Source of the DNA: Nitrospira sp. | GTDB lineage: Bacteria; Nitrospirota; Nitrospiria; Nitrospirales; Nitrospiraceae | NCBI GenBank assembly: GCA_029858925.1 | Contig: JAOUEB010000036.1 | Location: 1 to 8,788 of the forward strand | Reading direction: 5' to 3' | DNA: 8,788 nucleotides | Shown: positions 1 to 6,666 of the stretch, in pieces | Layout of the letters: each line of letters starts with the position of its first letter | Numbering within the stretch: position 1 is the stretch's first letter | Notes under the pieces: generated by a model | What the model was told of the DNA's origin: nothing | Databases searched by the model: none | What the model saw: the letters and a program-made list of their open reading frames with translations, nothing else | Position numbers and translations under genes: made by a program

Positions 1-4
1 ATAA

Positions 5-325
5 GTGCGCGTTCTTTTCGACCAGGGTACTCCAGTCCCCCTTCGCAAGTACCTTGTCGCCCATCAGGTCACAACAATCTTTGAGCTTGGTTGGAGCAAT
101 CTAAAAAACGGCGAACTGCTCCAGAAATCCGAAGAGAGTGGCTTTTCCGTCTTGGTCACGACAGACCAGAATCTCCGTTATCAACAGAACCTCTCGAGTC
201 GCAAAATCGCAATTGTTGTGCTGACGACAACCAGTTGGCCGCGCATCGAACGAGCGGTGGAACGTGTGGCAAAGGCCGTTGATTCCGCCGCACCAAGCAG
301 TTATGTCGAGATTGTCATCCCGTGA
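5..325 (+). CDS. DUF5615 family PIN-like protein (putative toxin-type nuclease)
   Basis: A complete 106-residue protein starting at GTG. An in-frame TAA at 2-4 directly precedes the GTG, so the start cannot lie further upstream. The N-terminus (VRVLFDQGTPVPLRKYL), the central LGWSNLKNGELL and the TTDQNLRYQQNL segment (residues 52-63) match the pattern I know for DUF5615, a PIN-like/Mut7-C-like family. Asp6 and Asp54 are the likely metal-binding acidic positions by analogy with PIN nucleases. Members are commonly the second gene of a pair with a small DUF433 antitoxin. The TAA at 2-4 could be the end of such a partner, but the partner would lie outside the window. Nuclease activity is inferred. 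The gene looks somewhat more AT-rich than ntrYX or purMN, which would fit an accessory gene; this was not measured. Length is normal for the family and nothing looks broken. Confidence 0.85.
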   Translation: MRVLFDQGTPVPLRKYLVAHQVTTIFELGWSNLKNGELLQKSEESGFSVLVTTDQNLRYQQNLSSRKIAIVVLTTTSWPRIERAVERVAKAVDSAAPSSYVEIVIP

Positions 326-441
326 CAGTGACTCCAGTGTCAGTGCTTGGACGGTTCTGGCCAGGCAGGCTCATGCGTCACTACGACTGCGTCGGCCGGC
401 GGCTTGCGAGACGGAAACAAGAAAAAGGGAGTTTGTGATTG

Positions 442-828
442 ATGGATGCCGCCTGGGAGGATGCGGTCAAGCGCGGTGACGCGCGGATCGTCCGTGATCT
501 TCTTGGACAAGGAACAGATGTCGATGCTCGCGATCGTTACGGACAGACGGCCCTCATGCTGGCCGCGCATGCCGGTCATCGCGAGGTCGTCGCAACCCTC
601 ATCGCCCATCTGGCCAACCTGAACATCACGGCCAAGTTTGGGCTGAGCGCGTTGATGCTAGCCATCGTTGCCGGACATGCGGAAGTTGCGCGTCTGCTTG
701 TGAACGCTGGGGCTGATCTCTCATTGCAGGGACACGGGGCTCCCGGATTCGCCGGCAAGACAGCCTACGATCTTGCCGTGGAACGCGGCATGCTGGAGGT
801 GTCCGCGGAATTGACCCCCAAACTGTAA
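442..828 (+). CDS. Small ankyrin-repeat protein
   Basis: A protein of 128 residues from ATG 442, or 129 from the in-frame TTG at 439. A purine-rich AGGGAG at 426-431 sits 10 bases before the ATG and 7 before the TTG, so both are possible; I prefer ATG. Almost the whole chain is ankyrin repeats. Numbered from the TTG they are a partial first repeat at about 3-33, a full repeat at 34-66 (GQTALMLAAHAGHREVVATL), another at 67-99 (LSALMLAIVAGHAEVARLL, then NAGADLS) and a degenerate last repeat at 101-125. There is no signal peptide or membrane segment, so it should be cytoplasmic. Ankyrin repeats bind other proteins; the partner is unknown. It is 15 bases ahead of a second ankyrin gene and probably co-transcribed with it. 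Separate function of the two proteins is not shown. Confidence 0.85.
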   Translation: MDAAWEDAVKRGDARIVRDLLGQGTDVDARDRYGQTALMLAAHAGHREVVATLIAHLANLNITAKFGLSALMLAIVAGHAEVARLLVNAGADLSLQGHGAPGFAGKTAYDLAVERGMLEVSAELTPKL

Positions 829-843
829 GCAATTGGCGACAAG

Positions 844-1398
844 ATGAAGTCAGACGCTGAGCGATGCGCAGAATACGAGAAGTTCAAGAAGATCGACGCC
901 GCTTTTCGCGCGGGTGATCTTGCCGCATTGCGGGATGCAGTCGATGATCCGGCCAGCGTGCCGAATGGGCCGATGCCGCTGACCATCGGCTCGTGCCTCG
1001 AATATGCGATTTACCACAGCCCGCTGCCGTTCATCCGTACGTTGCTGGAGGCCGGCGCCGATCCCAATCCTGCCGATCATGCCGGATTTCCGCCCTTGAT
1101 CGCGGCATTGTCTTGCAGTCGGCCGCAGCCGGGATCATCTGGACGACCGGACGTGCTGGAGATCCTGAAATTGTTGCTTGCCTTCAAATCCGATCCCAAT
1201 CAACGCGGTATCAACGACTACACGCCGCTGCACATGGCTGTGAGTGAGCGCAATCTCGGAGCGGTCGAGCTTCTCCTGCAGGCCGGTGCGGACCCATGCC
1301 TCCGGACGCGAATCGATAACTGCGAATCGCCTCGAGAGATGGCGGTGGAGGCGGACCTTCGCGAGATTGCAGAGGTGCTCGCCGTGCAAGAGGCGTGA
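844..1398 (+). CDS. Ankyrin-repeat protein
   Basis: A complete 184-residue protein. After a charged N-terminal helix (residues 1-16) come roughly four to five ankyrin units. They include a diverged unit at 17-45, one near 46-78 (LPFIRTLLEAGADPNPAD), a longer one at 79-121 with an insertion rich in Pro, Gly and Ser (about 91-102), a clean one at 122-158 (YTPLHMAVSERNLGAVELLL, then QAGADP) and a partial cap at 159-184. The unit near 124-152 has the canonical TPLHxA and LLLxxGAD signatures. No signal peptide or catalytic motif is seen, so it is probably a cytoplasmic protein-binding scaffold. It lies 15 bases after another ankyrin gene; the two are not close copies. The ribosome-binding site before ATG 844 is weak (only GGCGAC-like), so translation may be coupled to the upstream gene. 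Confidence 0.87.
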   Translation: MKSDAERCAEYEKFKKIDAAFRAGDLAALRDAVDDPASVPNGPMPLTIGSCLEYAIYHSPLPFIRTLLEAGADPNPADHAGFPPLIAALSCSRPQPGSSGRPDVLEILKLLLAFKSDPNQRGINDYTPLHMAVSERNLGAVELLLQAGADPCLRTRIDNCESPREMAVEADLREIAEVLAVQEA

Positions 1399-1479
1399 CG
1401 GGGAAAGTGAGAGCACAGAGGAGAAGATCGAAGTGCCAGCAAGCATCTTTTACAGCTTCAGACTGCAACAAACTCCACG

Positions 1480-1506
1480 CGCCCGCCTGCGAGGCTGTGG
1501 CGGGCG
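1480..1506. repeat. GC-rich inverted repeat / stem-loop
   Basis: CGCCCGCC at 1480-1487 pairs perfectly with GGCGGGCG at 1499-1506 across an 11-base loop. It lies 81 bases after the second ankyrin gene and well before the DUF1844 gene. No T-tract follows, so it is not a canonical intrinsic terminator. It may still stall or protect the ankyrin mRNA 3' end, or be a member of a dispersed repeat family. Function is inferred only. Confidence 0.45.
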
Positions 1507-1565
1507 AGGCGGCGAAACGGGGCAGTCCTATGGCCGTGACCGTCGGCGTCTTGCGGGCCGAAATC

Positions 1566-1578
1566 CCCTATGATAGGG
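1566..1578 (+). promoter_or_regulatory. Possible -10 element within a short palindrome, upstream of the DUF1844 gene
   Basis: TATGAT at 1569-1574 matches five of six bases of the sigma70 -10 hexamer and lies about 40 bases before the DUF1844 start codon. It is embedded in the palindrome CCCTA-TGA-TAGGG (1566-1578), which could be an operator or coincidence. No convincing -35 hexamer sits 16-18 bases upstream, so the call is weak. Confidence 0.3.
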
Positions 1579-1615
1579 TACCGGCCACAGTAGGCTGGTT
1601 TTCGAGGAGGGGCTG

Positions 1616-2023
1616 ATGGCAGACCAAGAACAAGGGTTCGTTGTTCGGGATCGGCGCGCAAGCGGCGGGTCGGATGTTCCTCCGGTGTCCGCTCCTGATA
1701 AAAAACAGCCTGTGCTTTCTCCGGCTCAGGAAGCCACTCCACCACAGGATGCTTCAACCCATGAGGCTCCGTCGCTTCCGGTCACGTTCTCGTCTTTCGT
1801 GATCTCGTTGGGCTCGTCGTCGCTGATGTTGATGGGCGAGCGGCTGGACCCTCAACAGCAACCGATGCCCGTCAACTTGCCTCAGGCCAAGGAAATCATC
1901 GATCTGCTGTCTCTCCTGGAAGACAAGACCAAGGGTAATCTGACCTCGGAAGAGCAGACGGTCTTGCGCGACATGCTCTATGCGCTGCGCATGAAGTATG
2001 TCACGTTGGCATCGCCGAAGTAG
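1616..2023 (+). CDS. DUF1844 domain-containing protein
   Basis: A complete 135-residue protein with a strong ribosome-binding site (AGGAGGGG at 1605-1612) just before ATG 1616. The first 55 residues are polar and rich in Pro, Ala and Ser, probably disordered, and begin with the short FVVRDRR motif (residues 8-14) often seen at the front of these proteins. Residues 56-131 form the DUF1844 domain: TFSSFVISLGSSSLMLMGE, then LPQAKEIIDLLSLLEDKTKGNL and a final helix EEQTVLRDMLYALRMKYV. The family's biochemical role is not established; it is a small helical protein, probably cytoplasmic. No partner is evident here. The next gene on the same strand has its own promoter, so this one is probably a single-gene unit. 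Confidence 0.9.
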   Translation: MADQEQGFVVRDRRASGGSDVPPVSAPDKKQPVLSPAQEATPPQDASTHEAPSLPVTFSSFVISLGSSSLMLMGERLDPQQQPMPVNLPQAKEIIDLLSLLEDKTKGNLTSEEQTVLRDMLYALRMKYVTLASPK

Positions 2024-2095
2024 CCTGTCCGTATCCCGCCTGCCGATTTTCATTTCGTGGTCATTGTACGGAATGGTGAAATCTGTCGCCGGACT

Positions 2096-2124
2096 TTGAG
2101 ACTGCCTCATAAGTCCGCTATAGT
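2096..2124 (+). promoter_or_regulatory. Sigma70-type promoter for ntrYX
   Basis: TTGAGA at 2096-2101 and TATAGT at 2119-2124 each match the consensus at five of six positions, with the ideal 17-base spacer. Transcription would begin near 2131. That gives a leader of about 38 bases to ATG 2169 and would exclude ATG 2127 from the message. This assumes the organism's housekeeping sigma factor uses the standard hexamers. Confidence 0.6.
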
Positions 2125-2157
2125 GGATGGCATTACTGTTTCCGGACAAATACGCAG

Positions 2158-2162
2158 AAAGG
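2158..2162 (+). promoter_or_regulatory. Ribosome-binding site deciding the ntrY start
   Basis: AAAGG lies 6 bases before ATG 2169. ATG 2127, the longer alternative, has no purine-rich site upstream and falls inside the promoter footprint. The two facts together favour 2169. Confidence 0.5.
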
Positions 2163-2168
2163 CTGCGA

Positions 2169-4502
2169 ATGCCTGGGTCTGATCCTTCCAAACGCGGGCT
2201 TGGAATCGCTTCCGCAAGGTTCAGCGATTCTCAGCGGATTCCCATCGGCGGCAAACCGCGTGTTTCCGGGAGTGACCGGCCCCAGGAACCTGAGCGCAAA
2301 AAACTCCATCTCCGTCCCGTCTGGATCGTGCTCATCCTCTTGATCCCCTGTTTGGCGCTGACGTTGTATTACTCCCAGATCGTCGTGCCGGGCGGCCAGG
2401 AAAAGGGGTCGCTCTTGCCCACGACCAGCTATGCCATCGTGCTGCTGCTGCTCAATCTCGACTTGATCGGACTTGTCGTTCTGACGTTGTTGTTGTCGCG
2501 GAATCTGATCAAGGCCTATTTCGAGCGCCGGCACCGGCTTGTCGGCGCAGGATTTCGCACCAAGCTCATTGCCGCGTTCATCGGGTTTTCATTGATCCCG
2601 ACCGTGCTGCTTGCCGTGGTTGCGAGCGGAGTGCTCAACAAAGCCGTCGATGTGTGGTTCAGCGAACAGATTGAAAACGTAATGAAGGACTCGTATGAGG
2701 TCGCGCGTTTGCAGCACGCGGGACACATCACGCTGGCGGTGAACAGCGCGCGGGCCATCGGGCAGGAACTGTTTCGCGAGGACATGCTGATTCCGGAACA
2801 GCGCGATTTGCTGATTGCCGCAATGGCTCGGAAGCGTATGGAGTACGGAGTCGCTGGGATTGAAGTGTTTTCGAGCAAGATGGAAACGCTGACGAAGGCG
2901 CTCGATGCGAACGTGCCGGCCGGTGCGTTGGATATGCCGATCGGCCAGCTCGTCCTCCAAGTCATCAACGGGAAGCAGGAGTTCACCTCCGTGCAGGAAG
3001 CGCAGTCGGGCCGGCTGGTGCGGGCCGGCATGCCGGTGGCCTCCGGCAGTCACAGCGGCGAGTTGGCCGGCGTGGTGGTGGTGGAAACCTATGTGCCGGA
3101 GTCGTTGCTGACGAAAATGGAAGGGATCACGCGTCAGTATCAGGAATATACGCAGATCAAGGCGATGAAAAATCCGATCAAGGCCGGCGCCTATCTCTTC
3201 GTCGCCGTCGTGACCGTGATGATTCTCTTCAGCGCCACGTGGTTTGGATTCTACGTGGCGCGCGGCATTACTGTTCCCATTCAACGATTGGCGGAGGCGA
3301 CGGAAGCCGTCGCGCAGGGGGATCTCACCGTCCAGATCGACGCGAAGGCGACCGATGAAATCGGCACCTTGATCGACTCCTTCAATCGGATGACGCTGGA
3401 TTTACAGAGCAGCAAGTCCAAGCTTGAAGAAACGAATCTGACGCTCTGGAACACGAATGCCGAACTCGATCGCCGTCGGGCGTACATCGAAACGGTCGTG
3501 GCCACGATCGCCGCCGGACTGCTGTCGATCGATCGGAGCGGCACGATTACGACGTTCAATCCGTCGGGCGAGCGTATTCTGGGGCTGGCCGGCGATCGGC
3601 TTCGGGGGCGTCCGGCCAATGAGGTATTCAAGGAGTTCGGCCTCGACTTGTTTCAGACGGTGTATGACCGCATGTCGGCCGACGACCGCGATGACCTGGC
3701 ATTGGAAGGACAGTTGGACGTCCAGGGAAAACTCATCACGATCGGCTTGAACGGGTCGCGCATGCGGGATGAGTCGAACAAAGACTTGGGGTTCGTGCTG
3801 GTGTTCGAAGATTTGACGGAGCTGATCAAGGCTCAGAAAGTCGCAGCCTGGCAGGAGGTCGCCCGGCGTGTCGCGCATGAAATCAAAAATCCGCTGACGC
3901 CTATTCAATTGTCGGCCCAGCGGCTGCGGAAGAAGTTTTTCGAGAAATCGCCGGACCTCGATCGGGTCTTCGACGAGGCGACGAACGTGATCATCAACGA
4001 GGTCGGCAGTCTCAAGCAGATGCTGGACGAGTTTGCGAAATTCGCGCGGCTGCCCGCTCCGCAGATGACGCGCCAGCCGCTCCATGATGTGCTGCGGGAT
4101 GTGGCGGCATTGTACCGGGAGGCGCAGAAGGATATCGATCTGATCCTGGACCTGGATCAAGACCTGCCGCCCATCAATTTCGATCGAGAGCAGTTGAAGC
4201 GCGTGTTCGTCAACTTGTTCGACAACGCCATTCAGGCGATGAATCAAAAAGGCCGGCTGTGGGTGAGCACGAAGTACGATACGAAGCGGAAACGGGCGGT
4301 GGTGACGGTGGCGGACGAAGGGCCCGGCATCACGCCCGAAGATCAGGAGCGGCTGTTCGTGCCCTACTTTACCAGGAAAAAAACCGGAACCGGATTGGGG
4401 CTTGCGATCGTGCGCCGGATCATCACCGACCACGAAGGCCAGATTCAGGCTGGAAGCAATCATCCGAAGGGGGCAGCCTTTACGTTCGATTTGCCGGTGT
4501 AG
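2169..4502 (+). CDS. ntrY: NtrY-like membrane sensor histidine kinase
   Basis: A sensor kinase of 777 residues from ATG 2169 (791 if started at ATG 2127). It should autophosphorylate on His and pass phosphate to the adjacent NtrX. Numbering from 2169: basic N-terminus; membrane segments near 50-69, 88-110 and 132-156; an extracytoplasmic region of about 180 residues; a fourth membrane segment near 339-363; a HAMP linker to about 412; a coiled stretch; a PAS domain near 437-546 (GLLSIDRSGTITTFNPSGER); the H-box VARRVAHEIKNPLTPIQLSA with His570; then the ATPase domain with N-box NLFDNAIQAM (Asn682, Asn686), G1 DEGPG (716-720), F-box and G2 TGTGLGLA. All catalytic boxes are intact. This four-helix, HAMP-PAS layout is the NtrY arrangement, not the soluble NtrB one. 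The ligand is unknown; nitrogen or redox sensing is known for the family but cannot be read from sequence. ntrX follows after 40 bases. Confidence 0.9.
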   Translation: MPGSDPSKRGLGIASARFSDSQRIPIGGKPRVSGSDRPQEPERKKLHLRPVWIVLILLIPCLALTLYYSQIVVPGGQEKGSLLPTTSYAIVLLLLNLDLIGLVVLTLLLSRNLIKAYFERRHRLVGAGFRTKLIAAFIGFSLIPTVLLAVVASGVLNKAVDVWFSEQIENVMKDSYEVARLQHAGHITLAVNSARAIGQELFREDMLIPEQRDLLIAAMARKRMEYGVAGIEVFSSKMETLTKALDANVPAGALDMPIGQLVLQVINGKQEFTSVQEAQSGRLVRAGMPVASGSHSGELAGVVVVETYVPESLLTKMEGITRQYQEYTQIKAMKNPIKAGAYLFVAVVTVMILFSATWFGFYVARGITVPIQRLAEATEAVAQGDLTVQIDAKATDEIGTLIDSFNRMTLDLQSSKSKLEETNLTLWNTNAELDRRRAYIETVVATIAAGLLSIDRSGTITTFNPSGERILGLAGDRLRGRPANEVFKEFGLDLFQTVYDRMSADDRDDLALEGQLDVQGKLITIGLNGSRMRDESNKDLGFVLVFEDLTELIKAQKVAAWQEVARRVAHEIKNPLTPIQLSAQRLRKKFFEKSPDLDRVFDEATNVIINEVGSLKQMLDEFAKFARLPAPQMTRQPLHDVLRDVAALYREAQKDIDLILDLDQDLPPINFDREQLKRVFVNLFDNAIQAMNQKGRLWVSTKYDTKRKRAVVTVADEGPGITPEDQERLFVPYFTRKKTGTGLGLAIVRRIITDHEGQIQAGSNHPKGAAFTFDLPV

Positions 4503-4507
4503 CGCGG

Positions 4508-4535
4508 AACGGTGAACGGTAAGGGGTAAGGAGAG
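4508..4535 (+). repeat. Degenerate heptamer repeat between ntrY and ntrX
   Basis: Four successive 7-base units can be read: AACGGTG, AACGGTA, AGGGGTA and AGGAGAG. The last unit is part of the ntrX ribosome-binding region. The units place TGA at 4513 and TAA at 4520 and 4527, which are three different frames. It may be a product of replication slippage; any regulatory role is unproven. Confidence 0.4.
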
Positions 4536-4542
4536 GGGAGTT

Positions 4543-5943
4543 ATGTCGGCATCGATTCTCATTGTGGACGACGAAGAGGCGATTCGCACCTCGTTGCGAA
4601 GCATTCTCGAAGACGAAGGGTACGAGGTGGCGACGGCAGCCGGTGGAGTTGAAGCGTTGAAGATCTGTGGCAGCGATCCGCCCAATCTCATGATGCTCGA
4701 CATCTGGATGCCGGAGATGGATGGATTGGAGACGCTTCGGCGCGTGAAGGAATTTGCGCCGGCGACGCAAGTCGTGATGATGTCCGGCCATGGGTCCATC
4801 GAAACGGCGGTGAAGGCCGTGAAGCTGGGGGCCTACGACTATATCGAGAAGCCGCTGTCGTTGGAGAACGTCACGCTGCGCGTCAAGCACGCGTTGGAAC
4901 AGTATCGATTGGAACAGGAGAATCGGGTTCTGCGGACCAAGGTCCAACAGAAATTCGAGCTGGTCGGACAGTCGCCGGCGATGCAACAGCTGCGGCAATT
5001 GATCGAAACCGCCGGTCCGACCAACAGCCGGGTGCTGATCGGCGGAGAAAACGGAACGGGCAAGGAGCTGGTCGCGCGCGCCATCCACATGCACAGCGCC
5101 AGGGCCGACCATCCGTTCGTCGCCGTCAACTGCGCGGCGATTCCTGAAACGTTGATCGAGAGCGAACTGTTCGGCCACGAGAAGGGATCGTTTACCGGGG
5201 CCACCTCAATGAAACGTGGGCAATTCGAACAGGCCGACGGCGGGACATTGTTTCTCGATGAAATCGGCGATATGAGTTTCAATACGCAGGCGAAGGTTCT
5301 ACGGGCCTTGCAAGAACAACAGTTCACAAGGGTCGGCGGCACCAAATTGATGAAGGTCGATGTGCGGGTGCTGGCCGCTTCGAACAAAGATCTGGAAAAA
5401 GAAATTCAGAAAGGGCATTTCCGGGAAGACTTGTACTACCGTCTCAACGTCGTGCCGATCGTCGTGCCTCCGTTGCGCGAGCGGCGGGACGATGTCCCGG
5501 CGCTGGTTCGGCACTTTCTGAAAATCCACGCCGAAGAGCAGGGACTGCGGATGAAAGAGGTGTCACCGGAGGCGATGACCGTGTTGCAGCAATACGAGTG
5601 GCCCGGCAACATCCGCGAACTGCGAAACCTGATCGAGCGGCTGATGATCATGGTGCCGGGGCTCGTCATTGACGCATCGCAAGCGGCCATGTCCATCCAG
5701 GGGCGGGCTGCCGGTTCCCTTGCCATTTCGGCTGCGGCGGGCCAGGCCTCAAGCCCGCTCTTCACCAAAGCGTACGATTCGCTGAAAGACGCGCGGAACG
5801 CGTTTGAAAAAGAATTTATCGGTCGCAAGCTTCGTGAGCACCATTGGAATATCTCGCGCACCGCCGAAGATCTGAAGATCGAACGGAGTCATCTGCACCG
5901 GAAAATCAAGTTGCTGGATGTGGAGATGCGGCCGGAGGGTTAG
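4543..5943 (+). CDS. ntrX: NtrX-like sigma54-dependent response regulator
   Basis: A 466-residue cytoplasmic transcription activator. Residues 1-120 form a receiver domain with the acidic pair Asp9/Asp10, phosphoacceptor Asp53 (MLDIWMPEMDG), Ser81 and Lys103. Residues about 138-375 form the AAA+ sigma54-interaction domain: Walker A GENGTGKE (168-175), the sigma54-contact loop as GSFTGA (215-220) in place of the commoner GAFTGA, Walker B GGTLFLDEIGD (233-243) and the arginines of REDLYYRLNV (294, 300). After a linker (about 376-405) rich in Ala, Ser and Gly comes a Fis-type helix-turn-helix at the C-terminus (HHWNISRTAEDLKIERSHLHRKIKLL). Phosphorylation by NtrY is expected to permit ATP-driven opening of sigma54 promoters. 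The start at ATG 4543 has a strong purine-rich site (about 4530-4540). It is co-directional with and close behind ntrY, so the two are almost certainly one operon. Its target genes cannot be told from this window. Confidence 0.92.
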   Translation: MSASILIVDDEEAIRTSLRSILEDEGYEVATAAGGVEALKICGSDPPNLMMLDIWMPEMDGLETLRRVKEFAPATQVVMMSGHGSIETAVKAVKLGAYDYIEKPLSLENVTLRVKHALEQYRLEQENRVLRTKVQQKFELVGQSPAMQQLRQLIETAGPTNSRVLIGGENGTGKELVARAIHMHSARADHPFVAVNCAAIPETLIESELFGHEKGSFTGATSMKRGQFEQADGGTLFLDEIGDMSFNTQAKVLRALQEQQFTRVGGTKLMKVDVRVLAASNKDLEKEIQKGHFREDLYYRLNVVPIVVPPLRERRDDVPALVRHFLKIHAEEQGLRMKEVSPEAMTVLQQYEWPGNIRELRNLIERLMIMVPGLVIDASQAAMSIQGRAAGSLAISAAAGQASSPLFTKAYDSLKDARNAFEKEFIGRKLREHHWNISRTAEDLKIERSHLHRKIKLLDVEMRPEG

Positions 5944-5962
5944 GTGAAGGGGATTGAGGATG

Positions 5963-6579
5963 TCACAGACCGGTGCAACGAGAGCAGACGGCATCCTTGA
6001 ATTTAGCGTCGAGATGGGTTTGTATATAGCTGCTCAGCGCAGATTCTGATATGCGCGTGGATGGTGGCTGCATACAGCAAGGACACACAGGGATCAACTG
6101 TTGCAGCGTCGCGATGTCGTTCAAGGCGCGATCAAGTTCGGCGATGGTCTTTGTCAATTCCATTTCCCAGCTCTTTCTCGTTTCCGTCTCCTGTTTGAGC
6201 TGCAACGACGACTTGATTCGCGTGAGTAACTCTACCTGCTCCACTGGTTTTCTGATGTAGTCTTCCACGCCTGCGGCAAACGCCGCTTGCAGGAACTCCT
6301 TCTGATTTCGCGCCGTCACGACGATGATGGGAATCGATTGGAACGCCTCGACGGCTTTGATGCGGCGGCAGGTTTCGACTCCGTCCGTATTGGGCATCTT
6401 GATATCCATCAGAATGAGATCGATCTTGGCGCTGTTGGCGCCGGCATGATCGAGGTCTAACTTGAGAAAAGCGTCATGGGCTGAGGCAGCGGTGAGGAGA
6501 TCGCGGTAGCCGGCGTTCTTGAGAATGTGATAGAGCAGCAGTCGCTGATCGGGGAGTCGTCGACAATCAGGATGCCCAC
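5963..6579 (-). pseudogene. Response regulator receiver gene with one-base frame break; C-terminal Cys4 module
   Basis: The uninterrupted frame (ATG 6409 to 5963, 148 residues) begins inside a receiver domain, at MDIKMPNTDG. The missing front is readable upstream in another frame: GTG 6579 gives VGILIVDDSP, and after the CCCC run (plus strand GGGG 6551-6554) the downstream frame continues DQRLLLYHILKNAGYRDLLT. Adding one C gives a coherent 205-residue protein. It has acidic Asp7/Asp8, phosphoacceptor Asp59, Thr89 and Lys111, then a helix (about 125-160), then a tail with Cys166-x2-Cys169 and Cys199-x2-Cys202. That tail resembles the LPICxxCKKIR...FSHGICPxC module seen at the end of some bacterial signalling proteins. 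As written, initiation at 6579 would give only 40 residues before TAG. It may be a true pseudogene or a homopolymer sequencing error. No DNA-binding or output enzyme domain is seen. It converges with ntrX, 19 bases apart. Confidence 0.8.
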
Positions 6580-6586
6580 CGGTACG

Positions 6587-6591
6587 CTCCT
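6587..6591 (-). promoter_or_regulatory. Ribosome-binding site for the frameshifted response regulator
   Basis: On the minus strand AGGAG lies 7 bases before GTG 6579. An ideal Shine-Dalgarno site at exactly the start of the VGILIVDD receiver sequence supports 6579 as the ancestral start. It makes the internal ATG 6409 an unlikely native start. Confidence 0.6.
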
Positions 6592-6638
6592 GCGCTGGTT
6601 GTTTATCGGCAAAAGGCGATCAGAGATGAGACAAGGTC

Positions 6639-6666
6639 AGTATAGGGAAAGTGGACGGTGTGATAA
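6639..6666 (-). promoter_or_regulatory. Candidate promoter for the response regulator gene
   Basis: On the minus strand TTATCA (6661-6666) and TATACT (6639-6644) are separated by 16 bases. They match the sigma70 hexamers at four and five of six positions. Transcription would begin near 6632, about 50 bases before GTG 6579. Confidence 0.4.

Noticed and set aside
323..342. An imperfect TGACA...TGTCA hairpin at the end of the DUF5615 gene.
   Set aside because: The stem is only five pairs, then a mismatch, with no T-run. Too weak to call a terminator.
3402..4799. A 465-residue minus-strand open frame antisense to ntrY and the start of ntrX.
   Set aside because: It mirrors a well-supported kinase gene in a GC-rich codon context, is rich in Arg, His and Pro, and shows no domain. 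It is a shadow frame.
5944..5962. A possible bidirectional terminator between the convergent ntrX and response regulator genes.
   Set aside because: The 19 bases contain no inverted repeat or T/A runs. If termination occurs it must lie inside a gene or be Rho-dependent.
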